This document shows, piece by piece, positions 52,851-63,732 of a stretch of DNA of 64,000 nt; within the stretch, counting starts at the first letter, position 1; each line of letters begins with the position of its first letter. The translations under genes and the position numbers were made by a program. The stretch covers positions 171,798-235,797 of the forward strand of contig VSDK01012623.1 in the NCBI GenBank assembly GCA_009767595.1, written 5' to 3'. The notes below the pieces were generated by a model. It made no database searches and was not told the DNA's origin. It worked only from the letters and a program-made list of their open reading frames with translations. Source of the stretch: Symbiodinium kawagutii. Taxonomy: Eukaryota > Sar > Dinophyceae > Suessiales > Symbiodiniaceae.

Positions 52851-55190
52851 GATACTTCGGACATCGCACAGTGAAGCAGTCACTGCTGTTGGTTTTGTGC
52901 CAGAGGGCGTGGAGTGCAACCTGCTGATCACCCGTTCCATGGCAGAAAGTCTGAGAGAGTAATGACATTTGGGGGGTTCTCAAAACAGGGGCCCAAAAAA
53001 TCGTGAGTTTACATGCTATTATAAATTGTTTTTTCTTCCAGATGATTTGGGGGTACCGCTATCATGAGAAACACCCGTTTGCGGACTTTCGTGATGTTTC
53101 TGAATTTTGTCAGCCCATTTTCTTCCACGGCATTGCAGGAATGCATGACGCATTTGTGGGAGTGCACTGGGCACACGGCACTGTTGTCATTGCGTTCCTT
53201 GATCAAGGCTCGATGGACAACACCATGAAGGCCCTGCTGTTGATGTGCTGCTCTATTACTTCGAGGGAGGCTGATAGAGAATCAACAAAAATTCAGCATC
53301 CAAAAGTTTGCGGAGGCTTCAGGGGGAGCTGGAACAACGTCCAGTTTAGCGAAAGGCGAATACTATTTTTTTCATTCTTTACCTCTTCGGATATTGCATT
53401 TGTGTGGTCAAAAGGCATCAAAACATTTTGTCGCAAGTATTCATACCGCTCGTGATCGATGATTTGAAGATTCACGAGGGCTGAATGTTTGCACAGTTTT
53501 TCAGTTTGAGGGGTTGTGTGATTATCGTTAGCTACTGTCCCCCCTACTAATTTCTCAACTTTGCCCTCTTTGATGTGTGTCACAACTTGCGCTGTGCCTT
53601 TCCCATCCCGCAATTTTGGATGATTGGGTTTGCTCAGATCTGGGACTGCCGCATGATGTCTGACGCGAAGGGTCCAGTGAAGGCACGATTGCAACATGCA
53701 GCCGGTCATTTTTCAGCAAACTTTTGCAACGAAATCATGTGAGCCATTCTCAGCCAATGACATGTGCGACTCTTGAAGTGCCACGTGGAGCAGTGCCCTG
53801 TTTGCTTTTCAGACACTTTGACTGGATGGCTTATACCCACTGTCTTAGGTTTTTAGTGTTTTTTGGGATATGATTGATTTATCATATAACCACTAAAAAT
53901 GTTTTTTTAGCAAGGGATCTATAAGCCACCAAGTTGATCATGTTGCACCGTCGATAGCCCGTGGGCAATCAGGTCTTTGATGATCTCCGAACGGCACATG
54001 AAAAGACTGGCGTGTGCACGCCACGGCCTTAGGAGAGCGTCATCGCATGACTTTGAGTCACTATATGGTGGTTTCTTAAAATAGGGGACCCCCAACAATG
54101 GTTGGTTTATGACTATAAATGGTTAATAGTGGATGATTTAGGGGTACCCCTATTTTGAGAAACCACCATATGCCATGTTTGGTTGGTGGTTTGATTCACA
54201 TTTTTCCATTTTTTCCTTAGTAAACATTAACAAATGGTTGGTTAACTAATATATTTAATACGTTTAATAGGGGATGAAACCACCAAGCAGATTTACAAAG
54301 ATGGTTTTGAATCAACTTTGTCGCAGGAACCAAGCATGTGCAGTTTCAATGTTAATCCAATTCATTGATGTTGGCCGATCATTAGTAAATTCTGGTAGAA
54401 TGCCAATCATCAATGCCACATTGGTGTTGTTCGTGGTGACGTTACTGTTGTTCATGACTTTGTTCATCAATTAACCAATGTTGTTCCGCTAGATGCTAAC
54501 CTGTTCATTCATGACATGAATGATTGTTCTGGTGCCTATCATTAGTTGGTAGGTTGATTCTGGCAGAATGCCAATCATCAATGCCACATTGATGTTGTTC
54601 ATGGTAGATTCTCCCGTTCATTGTTGATCATGGTGACACTCATGTTGTTCATGGCTTGGTTCATGGCGGCGTTTGGTGCCAACCACAGTCTCTCCGGCGG
54701 CTTGTTCAACAGGTCCCCAGATGGTCGCTACATCGTCACTGGCACATCGCTGTCGAAGAATGCCTTAGGCCGGGCATCCGACAAAGGTGATCACCCCAAA
54801 GATATCAATTATGTGCACTACTATTTTGAAGGGAATCCAAGGATATGTTCATTGCTTTATTCGATTATTTTTTTCCCGGACTTTACCTTCAAGACAAAAA
54901 CACACATTCAATTAGACACTACAATGCGCGAATCACGTGCAATTTCAGCACGACAGCTGCAGACATCTTCCTATACATGCAGAGCTAGAGGCATACAATC
55001 ACAACAGAAACCAACATACCTACCTGCGGCACATACATTTGCATCATCTACAGTACATGGTTTGTGTAGGTATGATATATTATGTGCCTGTCGGCAGGTA
55101 CCATGTGCATACAACTGGCTAAACCACTCGCTGTCAGGCGCAGCAACGCTTCGCGTCTACGATGCAACCTGGCCCAAACTGTGCTGCATT
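52851..55190 (+). CDS. WDR70: WDR70-type WD40 repeat protein, 3' part (multi-exon)
   Basis: Exons: 52851-~52941 (SHSEAVTAVGFVPEGVECNL…ITRSM); a microexon ending at 53230 (DNTMK); 53638-53682 (IWDCRMMSDAKGPVK); 54713-54768 (SPDGRYIVTGTSLSKNAL); 55138-~55190 (GAATLRVYDATWPK). Junctions 53230/53638 and 54768/55138 keep frame; the last joins GC donor TTAG|GCC to acceptor TCAG|GCG. These are the WD40 blades that follow SDGSVQLF in WDR70-type proteins, so they continue the gene that breaks at 9260. There is no overlap in content between the two parts. At least one exon between 9260 and 52851, the exon before 54713, and the C-terminal tail were not found. The border near 52942/53216 shows ATGG on both sides and no clear AG acceptor at the expected point; an acceptor at 53207 would add two or three residues. 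Confidence 0.75.
52968..53076. mobile_element. MITE family A, copy 11
   Basis: TTGGGGGGTTCTCAAAACAGG to GGGGGTACCGCTATCATGAGAAACACCC, inside a WDR70-type intron. A decayed half copy (ATCATCCACTAGTAACC…ATAGTAATAAACC) precedes it at 52715-52765. Confidence 0.8.
54064..54171. mobile_element. MITE family A, copy 12 (type copy)
   Basis: The cleanest copy: left ATATGGTGGTTTCTTAAAAT…AGGGG and right CCCCTATTTTGAGAAACCACC…ATAT form ~30-bp inverted termini with one mismatch and one small indel. The core is TGGTTGGTTTATGACTATAA / GGTTAATAGTGGATGATT. It lies in a WDR70-type intron, 9 bp before a family C element. Confidence 0.9.
54180..54288. mobile_element. MITE family C, copy 6
   Basis: TGGTTGGTGGTTTGATTCAC to GGGGATGAAACCACCAAGC, adjacent to the family A type copy in the same intron. 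Confidence 0.8.
54390..54660. repeat. Two-copy ~60-bp direct repeat
   Basis: TTCTGGTAGAATGCCAATCA… at ~54391 recurs as TTCTGGCAGAATGCCAATCA… at ~54557, sharing CAATGCCACATTG and TGTTGTTC. It lies in the intron before the exon at 54713. Confidence 0.7.
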
Positions 55191-55208
55191 TTTTCTCGTA
55201 GGCAGAGT

Positions 55209-55345
55209 GGTTTCCATGGGTTTCAAACATAGGGCACCCCCGACATGCCCCAAACCATAACCCAAAGGATCCCAAAGCTTTATATAATCATTAAAACATA
55301 TTAAAACCATTGATTCTGGGGGTGCCAGCATAGTTTGCCACTTGA
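55209..55345. mobile_element. Degenerate family A element
   Basis: GTGGTTTCCATGGGTTTCAAACATAGGGCACCCCC at the left and GGGGGTGCCAGCATAG at the right are inverse at the GGGCACCCCC block. The middle is unlike other copies. Confidence 0.4.
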
Positions 55346-55349
55346 AGTT

Positions 55350-57385
55350 TCCCCAGAAGCGGGTAGTATTGGTCAATCTGAAAAGAGAAGGGGCGTCCTT
55401 TTCTTCGAGATCGCGCTACGAAAAAAGATGCGGTTCACAGGCGGTTCCTCTTATTTTTGTTTTTTCCACTTCTTGCTCGGCTCCGTTCACTGGGGGTTAG
55501 CTTGCAAACGCTTCCCCAGGCCAAACAGCTTGACTGAATTCCTTTTCCTGTTCGGTTCCGGGTTTCGGTTCGGTTCCCTGACCTTCTGCTCTTGAAAAGC
55601 ATATGTTATGTTTTTCAAGTCATCTTCGGATGCCCTAGCAAAGATATCATCTGCTTGTCGCTTCATCACCTCAACGACAGATGTCTTTGTGCATCCTCCA
55701 ACAGTTTCTCCAGAGCTCAGGTGAAAACCATGACCTTGGCGAAGAGTTTGGACTTTGGAAAGAAGTGACCGTCTCAGTGTTGCCACAGTTGCAGTGCTGG
55801 CTTAGCAAAGAGTGGCGCCTTTCTTTGCTGCTCCTGGGTCACAGATCCATTGGGTTGGGTTGTTTCTTGTTGTTGCTGCAGTTCTGTGTTGTTTTTTGTT
55901 TCTGTTGGCGCCTGTTGTTGTTGTTGATTTTTTTCTTGTTGTTTGCTAATGTCGGTGTGACTTGTCATCATTGGTGGTAGTGGTGCTTATTGCAGGGCTG
56001 CTGCCTCTAAACACAGGGATCATTGTTTTGTTTGCTCATTATCTTATCTTTCTATGGCATCATTCTGAAAACATCATGAGCTCTTGATGAGCTGTGTCAT
56101 ATTCAGATGAGAATCATGATCACGATGCAGTTTATCGCTATGTCCTTCATATGGCCCTTGCTGAGGTCAGTGTTGCAACTGGCATGGCCCAAGGATTTGA
56201 ACCAAATCCTGGCCCCCGGCTGAGAACCAGAGCGGTCGGGTTTTGTGCAAAGCAATTTTCCCTTCCAGGTTTTTCCAGCAAAGCTTGGCCAAGATGATTG
56301 GGGAGGTGGTTGTGAGTAAGACACACAGACATGTAAAATCATGTGTCTTTACAGATGTGAGTACATGATCAATATTGACTCTTTACCAACTATACCTTCA
56401 GGGTTTCTGTCCATGATCCTAGGTTGCGATGTCCAGCTGAGTCGCTGTCACCTAGGCCTCCACCTCTGCTGGTGACGTGGTGATGCTCTACAGCCCATTT
56501 TCGTCCAGGAGAGTGCAGATACTGCTGCTGTTTCTTGGGCGGAATGCTAATCAACAGTGGGCATGAGCTTGGACCTATGGCGCTGGAGAGAGAGAGAGTG
56601 GGCATGAGCCATCAACAGATTCAACAGTTAAAGCTTCAAAAGGTCTACGTTGTGTGAAAAGGATCTTTCCACCATTGAAACCTGCGTCCAAGCTGGGGCT
56701 GTGTTCGTCCGCACCACAGGAAGGGTGCCCTACACTTTGTGACTTGGCAACTCTGGTCGCTTCAGTTGTGCATTTTCCAGGGCGGGAAATCCTGTGCTAA
56801 ACTGCCCCACATCCGTGTTTGCACTACCAAGGTGGGCAAGAAGGCATGGACCCCAACTTGCTGCGGAGTCTAAGGGATGGCAGAGTTACATATGGCATTT
56901 GTCATAGCATATCTTGATACATTGGTTCTATGAAGGCATTTCAAACATGTGAATAGTTTGTCTTTGCAACCAGTTTTACTTTTCCAGCTTAACCTGCCTC
57001 AGCACCATTTTTTTCATATCCACTCATCCCCTTTTGAATGTCGGAGTGAGTGGTAGGGCGAACCGATAGCGATGCCCCAGCAAAAAAAAAACAGGCTGAA
57101 ATTGATTTCATTCCCGGCCCATCCAGGAAAAGACGATAAAGAGTACCAGAGAGAATAAAGACGAAAAAGAGTTGAACCACAGAGAACTAACATAAACTAA
57201 CCTCTCTTCCTGGTAAGATGAGTTGGTTTCTCATTCCAGTCCTAGTTTCTCTATGGCCTACGACGCTGACGTTACTGAAGCTGCTGAAGCGTTGCAGAAG
57301 CCTCGGAGGCCAAGACCAAATCAGCTTTCAGCCAGCTGGAGGAAGCAGGCATGGCCAGCTGGGTCAAGGATTTGATGAAACAACT
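55350..57385. other. Mostly unassigned sequence
   Basis: No gene is securely recognised. 56186-56230 contains a short open segment with GFEPNPGPR, a 2A-like NPGP. 57290-57396 reads SAFSQLEEAGMASWVKDLMK in one frame and looks exon-like. A T-rich tract with TTGTTG repeats lies at 55860-55960. C-terminal exons of the WD40 gene may be hidden here. Confidence 0.35.
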
Positions 57386-57389
57386 TTCA

Positions 57390-57492
57390 TGGGGGATAAT
57401 CGCCAACAATTATAAGGAAAACAATGGTTATATCATAATTATGGTTAATGATGGGGGGGCCAGGGGTACAAGGTATTTTTAACCATAGCCAA
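57390..57492. mobile_element. MITE family B, right part
   Basis: GGGGGATAATCGCCAACAAT to GGTATTTTTAACCATAGCCA. The left terminal repeat is absent. Confidence 0.55.
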
Positions 57493-57494
57493 AT

Positions 57495-57615
57495 TCAGAC
57501 TCTGACGCCAAATCACAAGAACTCGATGACTTCTGTCGCACGACTTATGCCGCAGGTACCGGGCCAATCTTCAACATGACGGCCAGATGCTCAGCCATGG
57601 TGGTCTATCAGTGAC
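57495..57615 (+). CDS. Exon-like segment, possibly thioredoxin-fold (glutathione peroxidase-like)
   Basis: One frame reads DSDAKSQELDDFCRTTYAAG followed by PIFNMTARCSA and a stop. The order (acidic loop, DDFCxxxY, PIFNMT) recalls the glutathione peroxidase segment leading to FPIFxKxDVNG, but the match is short and the splice borders are not defined. Another exon-like piece (DPDEIKKFYSTGVML) lies at ~57843-57887. Treat as tentative. Confidence 0.2.
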
Positions 57616-57642
57616 ATCAATCCATGATCATTGAAGCGTATT

Positions 57643-57743
57643 AGTGGCATCTCAAAACAAAGGAACTCAAAACATGGATGGTTTGTGACTATGAATGGTT
57701 AATGTTGGATGATTTGGGGGTCATCTATTTTGAGAAACGCCCA
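57643..57743. mobile_element. MITE family A, copy 13
   Basis: GTGGCATCTCAAAACAAAGG to GGGGGTCATCTATTTTGAGAAACGCCC, with the core ATGGTTAATGTTGGATGATTTG. Confidence 0.8.
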
Positions 57744-57889
57744 GAGTGTCGCCAGTTTTTTTGCTGGTGCTTCACCATGTGCATCATTGTATTCGTTCAT
57801 TGTTCATGTGCGAAACTGTATAACTACGTGTGCTTCATCAGGACCCAGATGAGATCAAGAAGTTCTACTCAACGGGTGTGATGCTCAGT

Positions 57890-59280
57890 TGACAGAACGA
57901 TCTTCCCACTTTCACCGCAATTGCTTGCAGTCCCCCTTTGGTGCTGTTACTTCTTTTGCATGGTGGCTGTGGGACACAGCCTGAATTGTACCCGGGGTGA
58001 AGCTCCAAGACATCACAAGAAGAGTCTTTGTTGGATGTTCATCCACTCAACAGTTCGGACATATTACTATCAGTGCTGGGTAGTTGTTGCGTCCGTGATG
58101 GGTCAGCTTCAATGTCACCACTAAGCTACCACTGTTAACCATCATTCTGAGTATTCAAAACCAGAATGAGACCACATTACTTTGGAATTGAGGCACTGAT
58201 GAGACCACATTACAAGAATTTGGTCATAATGAGAACAGTACTTTGCTTCCAACTTTTCCCTTCGACGTCACATGCTTTGACTTTGAGCCGAGGTCATGGA
58301 GACATGTGCCTTGGATGTGTTTCAGGATGGCCTGGCTTTTGGATTTCGCATGACAAATTGAATGATTCAAATGAAAAGAGACCCGAATCTCATTCGAAAG
58401 TTGGTTAGTTGTAGGGGCTTACGTTGAGGCGTGGTGTACGTGCAAATTCTATCGTCCCCTTTGAGATCGTTTAGATCTTGGATGTCTAACGAGGCTGTGA
58501 AAGCTTCAGAATAGGAAGCAACGACCACAGCTTGGGATCAACCAACGAGTGAGTTCCGGTGACGAGTCGGCCCTGTTAATAAGCGCGGCTGGAGTGGGTC
58601 AATGATTGTGCAGCCTTGAGATGGCTTGTGAATGATGGCCAGGGCTTGCGGGAACTCGACCCCTATTGGTATTCGTGACTGTTGCCATCCTCTCTTGTGA
58701 TTCATCTCAAAAATTCTGATCCAGCTGCCATTTTTTAGCATATCCATGCATATTGTGTATTATCAAGGGTTTCTAATCCATGATTAGGCACTACCCAGCA
58801 TCATCAATCAATATCCATCGATCCTTTATTTCAGCACTATTAATTGCTTATGCTGCTCAGTGGCCTCCCTGTGTAGGCTGGCCGTACACATTGTAGTTGG
58901 TACTGGCAATTGCTGACCGTTGTATCACTGTTGTTTTCCACAATTGCTAAAATCATCACCACGTCCAATAAGGCTGGCGGTCAATTCGCAGTCCCCCAGC
59001 GGCTCGCATCCCATGAATGACCAACATAGTCCAACTGTTGTTACGCATATTTTCAGATGGTTTCTTACGACCCATACCCAAATAGATGATACTGTGTTCC
59101 TTCTATTCTTGTTGGTGTTCAACTATTTCGTCAGCCTATCCCATTCCCAAATTTGATCATAAGGCCATTACCTGCTGTTACACATGCCATCTCATTACCA
59201 AATTCCCGCTATGTAAAACCCAAGCCATGAAATCATGGAATGAGAATGAATGAGATGTCCCTCAGCTATGTTCCATGAGA
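57890..59280. other. Non-coding stretch
   Basis: No gene, RNA gene or complete element is recognised. Confidence 0.3.
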
Positions 59281-59284
59281 TAAA

Positions 59285-59520
59285 ACTATGATAAAACCCA
59301 AGGCACGAGCGCAACTTGGAGCTGCTCCCCGCGCAACCTCCGGTGACCTCCCTGCGCCGCTGCAGGTTCCGCATCCGCCGCAGCGAGGCGCGCGCCGCGC
59401 AGAAGACGTTGACGCCCACGCGGCCCGAGGAGCCGAGCGGGGCCACGGCCCTCCCCGGACGGCGGGGGAGCGCCCAGCTAGGGAGCCAGGCCAGCGGCTC
59501 AGCAGAAGTTCGAAAAATGG
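59285..59520. other. GC-rich island, coding status unclear
   Basis: A sharp rise in G+C (CGCGCGCCGCGCAGAAGACG, CGGCGGGGGAGCGCCC) against an AT-rich background. Frames on both strands are open and Ala/Arg/Pro-rich, so no strand is favoured. It may be a buried exon. Confidence 0.35.
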
Positions 59521-59538
59521 AGTTTTGGTGATTCAAAT

Positions 59539-59656
59539 ATGGCTATGGATCAATATTAACCAACAATAATGGCTTATATTAACCAACCAATAACAAGGGA
59601 AAACAATGGTTAATGATGTGGAACCAGGGGTACGGGGTTTTGACCCACTGCCATAT
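59539..59656. mobile_element. MITE family B, copy 10
   Basis: ATGGCTATGGATCAATATTA to GGTTTTGACCCACTGCCAT, full length. The flank GGTGATTCAAATA on the left recurs 20 bp beyond the right end. Confidence 0.85.
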
Positions 59657-59659
59657 CCT

Positions 59660-60605
59660 GAGGATGGTCCCAGGATGGTGATTCAAATAGGATGAGAGTA
59701 GTGATATGAGGGAAAATCTTCGCCCAGATGGCGATGGAGAGAAAATATGGTATATAAAATCCCATGGTGGATATAATGAGTCATAGAGGTTTTTTCCCCT
59801 TCAAAGAAGGGTTTACCCTAGATCTCGATTAGCGATGATCTGGATGAGTCATAGATATTCACACTATAGGTGAGAATGGTAGATATTTACTCAATAGAGG
59901 TAGGATTTGATCGAAAACTACTGGCTTAGGGGACTCGCTGGTTTTGTCTAGATGTAAAGAAAAGAGATGCATGTACATTGGTATACAGAATGGGTATGTT
60001 TTAGCATACGGTTATTTAAGTATTCTTGAATTTATTTCCCGTTTCCCATGTTTTTCTAAAAGAACATTGTCTTCTAAAGTCAAACAGTTCAATATGTTCA
60101 ACAATGATATGCAGGCCGATGTTGCTTAAAAGGAATAGCAATGATATAGTAAGAGGCAGTGAACACAGGCGACTTAGTCATGTGTAGTACTATGGTTGCA
60201 TGTGGTCAACCTTGATGAAATATAGTGACTCATGATGTCCCATAACCATAGTGACTGACACGTAATGACGTTGCCATGCTGCCCACGGATGCCCTTGGCT
60301 TTGGCTGACACCCCGACTCACAGAATTCATGGGGGTAGCGAGTCAACGACTTCACGATAGTGAGGATCGATCTTGAGTGAGTGACCTTCCTATGGAAACA
60401 TGTGCAGGAAGTTGCAAGCACACGTTCCAGTGATCATACACCAAGCCGCCTGTGGCATGGCACATGTGCTCTTGCACAACTTCCGTGAGTTTGGGTCAAG
60501 TGGTGAGAATCAGATACCACCATTTTCCCCAGTGCCGTCATCAACATGAACATGGCTGTCATCATCATCGTCAATATCATCAGCGATATCCTAATCAACA
60601 CCAAC
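59660..60605. other. AT-rich non-coding stretch
   Basis: No gene is recognised. Confidence 0.3.
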
Positions 60606-60706
60606 GTGGGTTTTTTGAAAATAGGGAAGCCGCAAATCATCCACTAATCACCTTTGCATTAGTAAACAACCATTTTTGGGGTGTCCCTATTTTGAGACAC
60701 CCCCAC
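60606..60706. mobile_element. MITE family A, copy 14
   Basis: GTGGGTTTTTTGAAAATAGGG to GGTGTCCCTATTTTGAGACACCCCCAC, core in the CAAATCATCC orientation. Confidence 0.8.
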
Positions 60707-60744
60707 ATAGTCACATTGATCGCTAGTTTCAATCATGGCTTGCA

Positions 60745-60845
60745 TTTTCAGCAGTGCGTTTTGGAAGCTCGCCTTGAGGAGTCGGGTACCAAGATGCCAG
60801 ATCAGAAGTTCGGGGACTTCGCCGCCCTAGCTTTGAAGGTGGGGG
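60745..60845 (+). CDS. Exon-like segment, unassigned
   Basis: One frame reads QQCVLEARLEESGTKMPDQK then FGDFAALALKV, protein-like and followed by a possible donor at AAG|GTGG. It lies 40 bp after a family A element. No family is recognised. Confidence 0.35.
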
Positions 60846-60889
60846 GGGCTGGCGATCGCGGATCAATGGAGTTAAAGATGGTTATAGAT

Positions 60890-60975
60890 GAATGTATCCA
60901 TGCTTAGATGGTTGTGGAGTTATAGATGGTTAGAGATGGTTGTAGATGGTTGTAGGTGCATGCAAGCATGTAGAT
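60890..60975. repeat. ATGGTTGTAG minisatellite
   Basis: Five or six imperfect copies of a 10-12-bp unit (AGATGGTTGT, AGATGGTTAG). Confidence 0.65.
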
Positions 60976-62055
60976 GAATGTAAGGATGGGCTTGAAGCAC
61001 TACTGATGTTTACAGGGCTGATCTTTAAGCTGATGGTTAAGCAGTTGATTGACCATGTTGCAGTACTGGCCACACGCACCATGGCTGATCTTTAATGATG
61101 GTGAAGAGTGGCCAGAGAGAGTAATTCCTGCAGTTTTGCTACATTGTCCTCTTCGATCAGCAGATGACAATAGTTGATCTAATGGTCAAAATGATCGTCA
61201 CGAGGGCTTGAATGCTTCACCATGGTTGGCAAAAATGATCTTCTTCGATTATTCAAACAGATTGATACCGATAGTTTTTCGTATTTCGTGATCTTTAGTG
61301 GTGATATGCAATGATTAAGAGCATACCTTCAAACCGAAGCTTGCTGTGAGATGGCTTCACACTCACAGAGAAGAAGGTTACTCTACACAGAAGTTGCAGG
61401 AGCGCCCATGCGGTCGAGCGCATATTCTCAGAATATGTGGCAATGGCAGAGATGCTTTGAGACTGATACGAATGTAAGCGATCCTCAGTCATGGCATCGT
61501 ACACTGCACATGGTTTACCTATACCAAACGTGCAGGTAGATGAGTTTTTTTCCTCCGTGCATATGCAGCATCAATCCGTGTGGGGTCTGCATTTGTTTGG
61601 CATCATTCTTTTGCATTCTGGATTCCTTCTTCCAATCAGATCTGTTGCCATAAACTCTGGGTTTATTGGTGATTGCCGTTGTCAACCAAGCAGGATCTAA
61701 CCGCTATGACGAAGTTGTTCACTGTGGGTTGTACCTATAAACCAGATCGTTAACCGTGGCCTTAGCTCTATTAGCTACTACCATCTACTACCACCATCTA
61801 CTACAATCTACTGCCTGCTATTGACATAATTAGTGACCACAACATAAACCACAAAGATTCTGTTTGACCTCGACGGCTTAGCCAACGTCCTAACCATGAG
61901 ATTGCCCACCATGAAGCCAAGCCGCTCACGAAGCACGCAGGCAGGTGCCAAGACACTACACCTCAACAGCACTCGAGTGACCGACACCGACTCGCAAAAG
62001 GCTTTGTTGGAATACCAGGCGGGGTGAGCGCGTCAACTGATTGGCTGGTCCAAAT
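60976..62055. other. Non-coding stretch
   Basis: No gene is recognised. 61768-61815 has a short CTACTACCATCTACTACCACC repeat. Confidence 0.3.
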
Positions 62056-62165
62056 TTGGGTGCTTCCCAAGTCGGACCGCCAAAGCTATGGTTGGTTTGA
62101 TTTATTGCTACAAATGACTATGAAAATGGATGATTGAGGTGCACCCCCATTGTTTGGATCTCCCT
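62056..62165. mobile_element. MITE family A, copy 15
   Basis: TTGGGTGCTTCCCAAGTCGG to GGTGCACCCCCATTGTTTGG. The termini have diverged but the core (TATGGTTGGTTTGATTTATT) is clear. Confidence 0.6.
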
Positions 62166-62169
62166 TCTT

Positions 62170-63625
62170 CAGCAGGCTCGCTTAGCCTTAGCAACTGCCA
62201 GATAGGAGGCGATCTAACCATCGGCCATCCATCGATATTCGCATGGTGGCACTGCACCCCCAAACTCCATCCAAATTGGATCATTTTATTTGGTTCGCTT
62301 TGGTGGTGTTTTTCTCTGCTGGCGTTGTTTCTGTGTCCAAAGCTGGTGTTACCCAATGGTTGACGGGAGTCCACAGCTGCTCGCAGTGGTTGGACAAGCG
62401 ACCAGCGTGCAGCTGGGTCCAGGACAAGATCTCTGCAGCACAGAGCAACATGCTGGTCCAGTCCTCAGAACCCCAACATGCCGAAGATACCCAAAGACAT
62501 TTCAAAATGGTGTGACAAGATAAAGGGTTTTCTGTGATTATCATGGGTTGGCATATCGACTGAATGTACGTATAATGTCAACTTGTTTAGAGAATTTGAT
62601 TCATAGATGGTGCGGTTCCTCAAAGCCGACAAAGCCAAATGCCTAGGTGGACAATGCCTACTCCAAAACGCAGCCAAATGGACCGATCTTGGACTATTCT
62701 GAAGATGTTTCAGAGGGTGACAAGAGGAGACCCCGGTGACGGGTTCCCTCCCCAATACGTTCCAGCGTCCCCAGGAGTTGTCATTTCGGTAACCCTTTGT
62801 TGGCGTCAACAACAGAGCAGCAATAGCAGCAACAGGAATTTGCGATCCGATATTTAGCAGCCCTTATATCAGGAAAACTTTGAATTGGCTTTCTGAAGTT
62901 TCAAAAGACCATCGCTTATTCAACCTACCAAGCGTGGATGGAAAGATCAGGAAACGGTGAAGAAAAGCATTTCAACATGAAAGGTCCTGTTGCTTTGGAG
63001 ACTCAACAGGTTCAGATTGAAACTCTCTGGAAAGTTCAGTTCCGAATCTTAAAGCTTTTGAGCGTCTAAGAGTTCACATCTCTTTGATTTAAAAGATGTG
63101 ACTTCTGAAGTCTTTAAAAATTCGCTGCCAGGATGGCGCTGGCCATGCGCGGCGAGTTCTGCCGGAGCCATGGCCGCACAAGTTGTGGTTCCTCCGAACT
63201 GGTCCACGAAGAACGAGGTTTGCATGGCATTCATGCTGCGAAGGCCCGGGTTTGCCTGCGCAATCTGAGGAAATGCGGTATGAAGCAGTGCCGATGTGTG
63301 GACTATTCCGTCTACGGCCAGTCTGGGAAGAAGCAGCGCACAGCTTAGGTGCGATCCTTTAGCATCTTTAGCCCAGTGTGCAGATTCATGTCATTGTTGG
63401 GTCATTTTCGCATGAACGGCAAGCCTTGTAACGAAATCCAAAACGAACCAAAGATTGCAGCACCTTCCCTTCCCTTCCCAGCCCTTCCCTTGCCTTGGTC
63501 GCCGCATTGGTCGCTGGTTAGTGTTCGTTTGTGTCTGCAGGCCGCCCAAAGTCGCTCGCATTGTGCCAAAAACCGTGCTGACATCGATGGATCTCACATG
63601 CCACTGCCGAATTGTTGGAATAGAA
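62170..63625. other. Unassigned sequence
   Basis: Open frames at 62243-62515 and 63133-63348 have mixed composition and no recognised motif. The second has a short protein-like stretch from ATG 63171 (MAAQVVVPPNWSTKNEVCMA). Neither is supported as a gene. Confidence 0.3.
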
Positions 63626-63732
63626 TTGGTGGTTTCTCAAGCCGGAGGTCACCCCAAAATGGATGGTTGAGTACCATAAATGGCCAATAACGGATGGGAA
63701 CCGGGGGTACCTCTATGTGGAGAAACGCCCAA
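63626..63732. mobile_element. MITE family A, copy 16
   Basis: TTGGTGGTTTCTCAAGCCGG to CTCTATGTGGAGAAACGCCCAA. Flanks read AGAATT and AATTCT, compatible with a short AATT target duplication. Confidence 0.8.
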
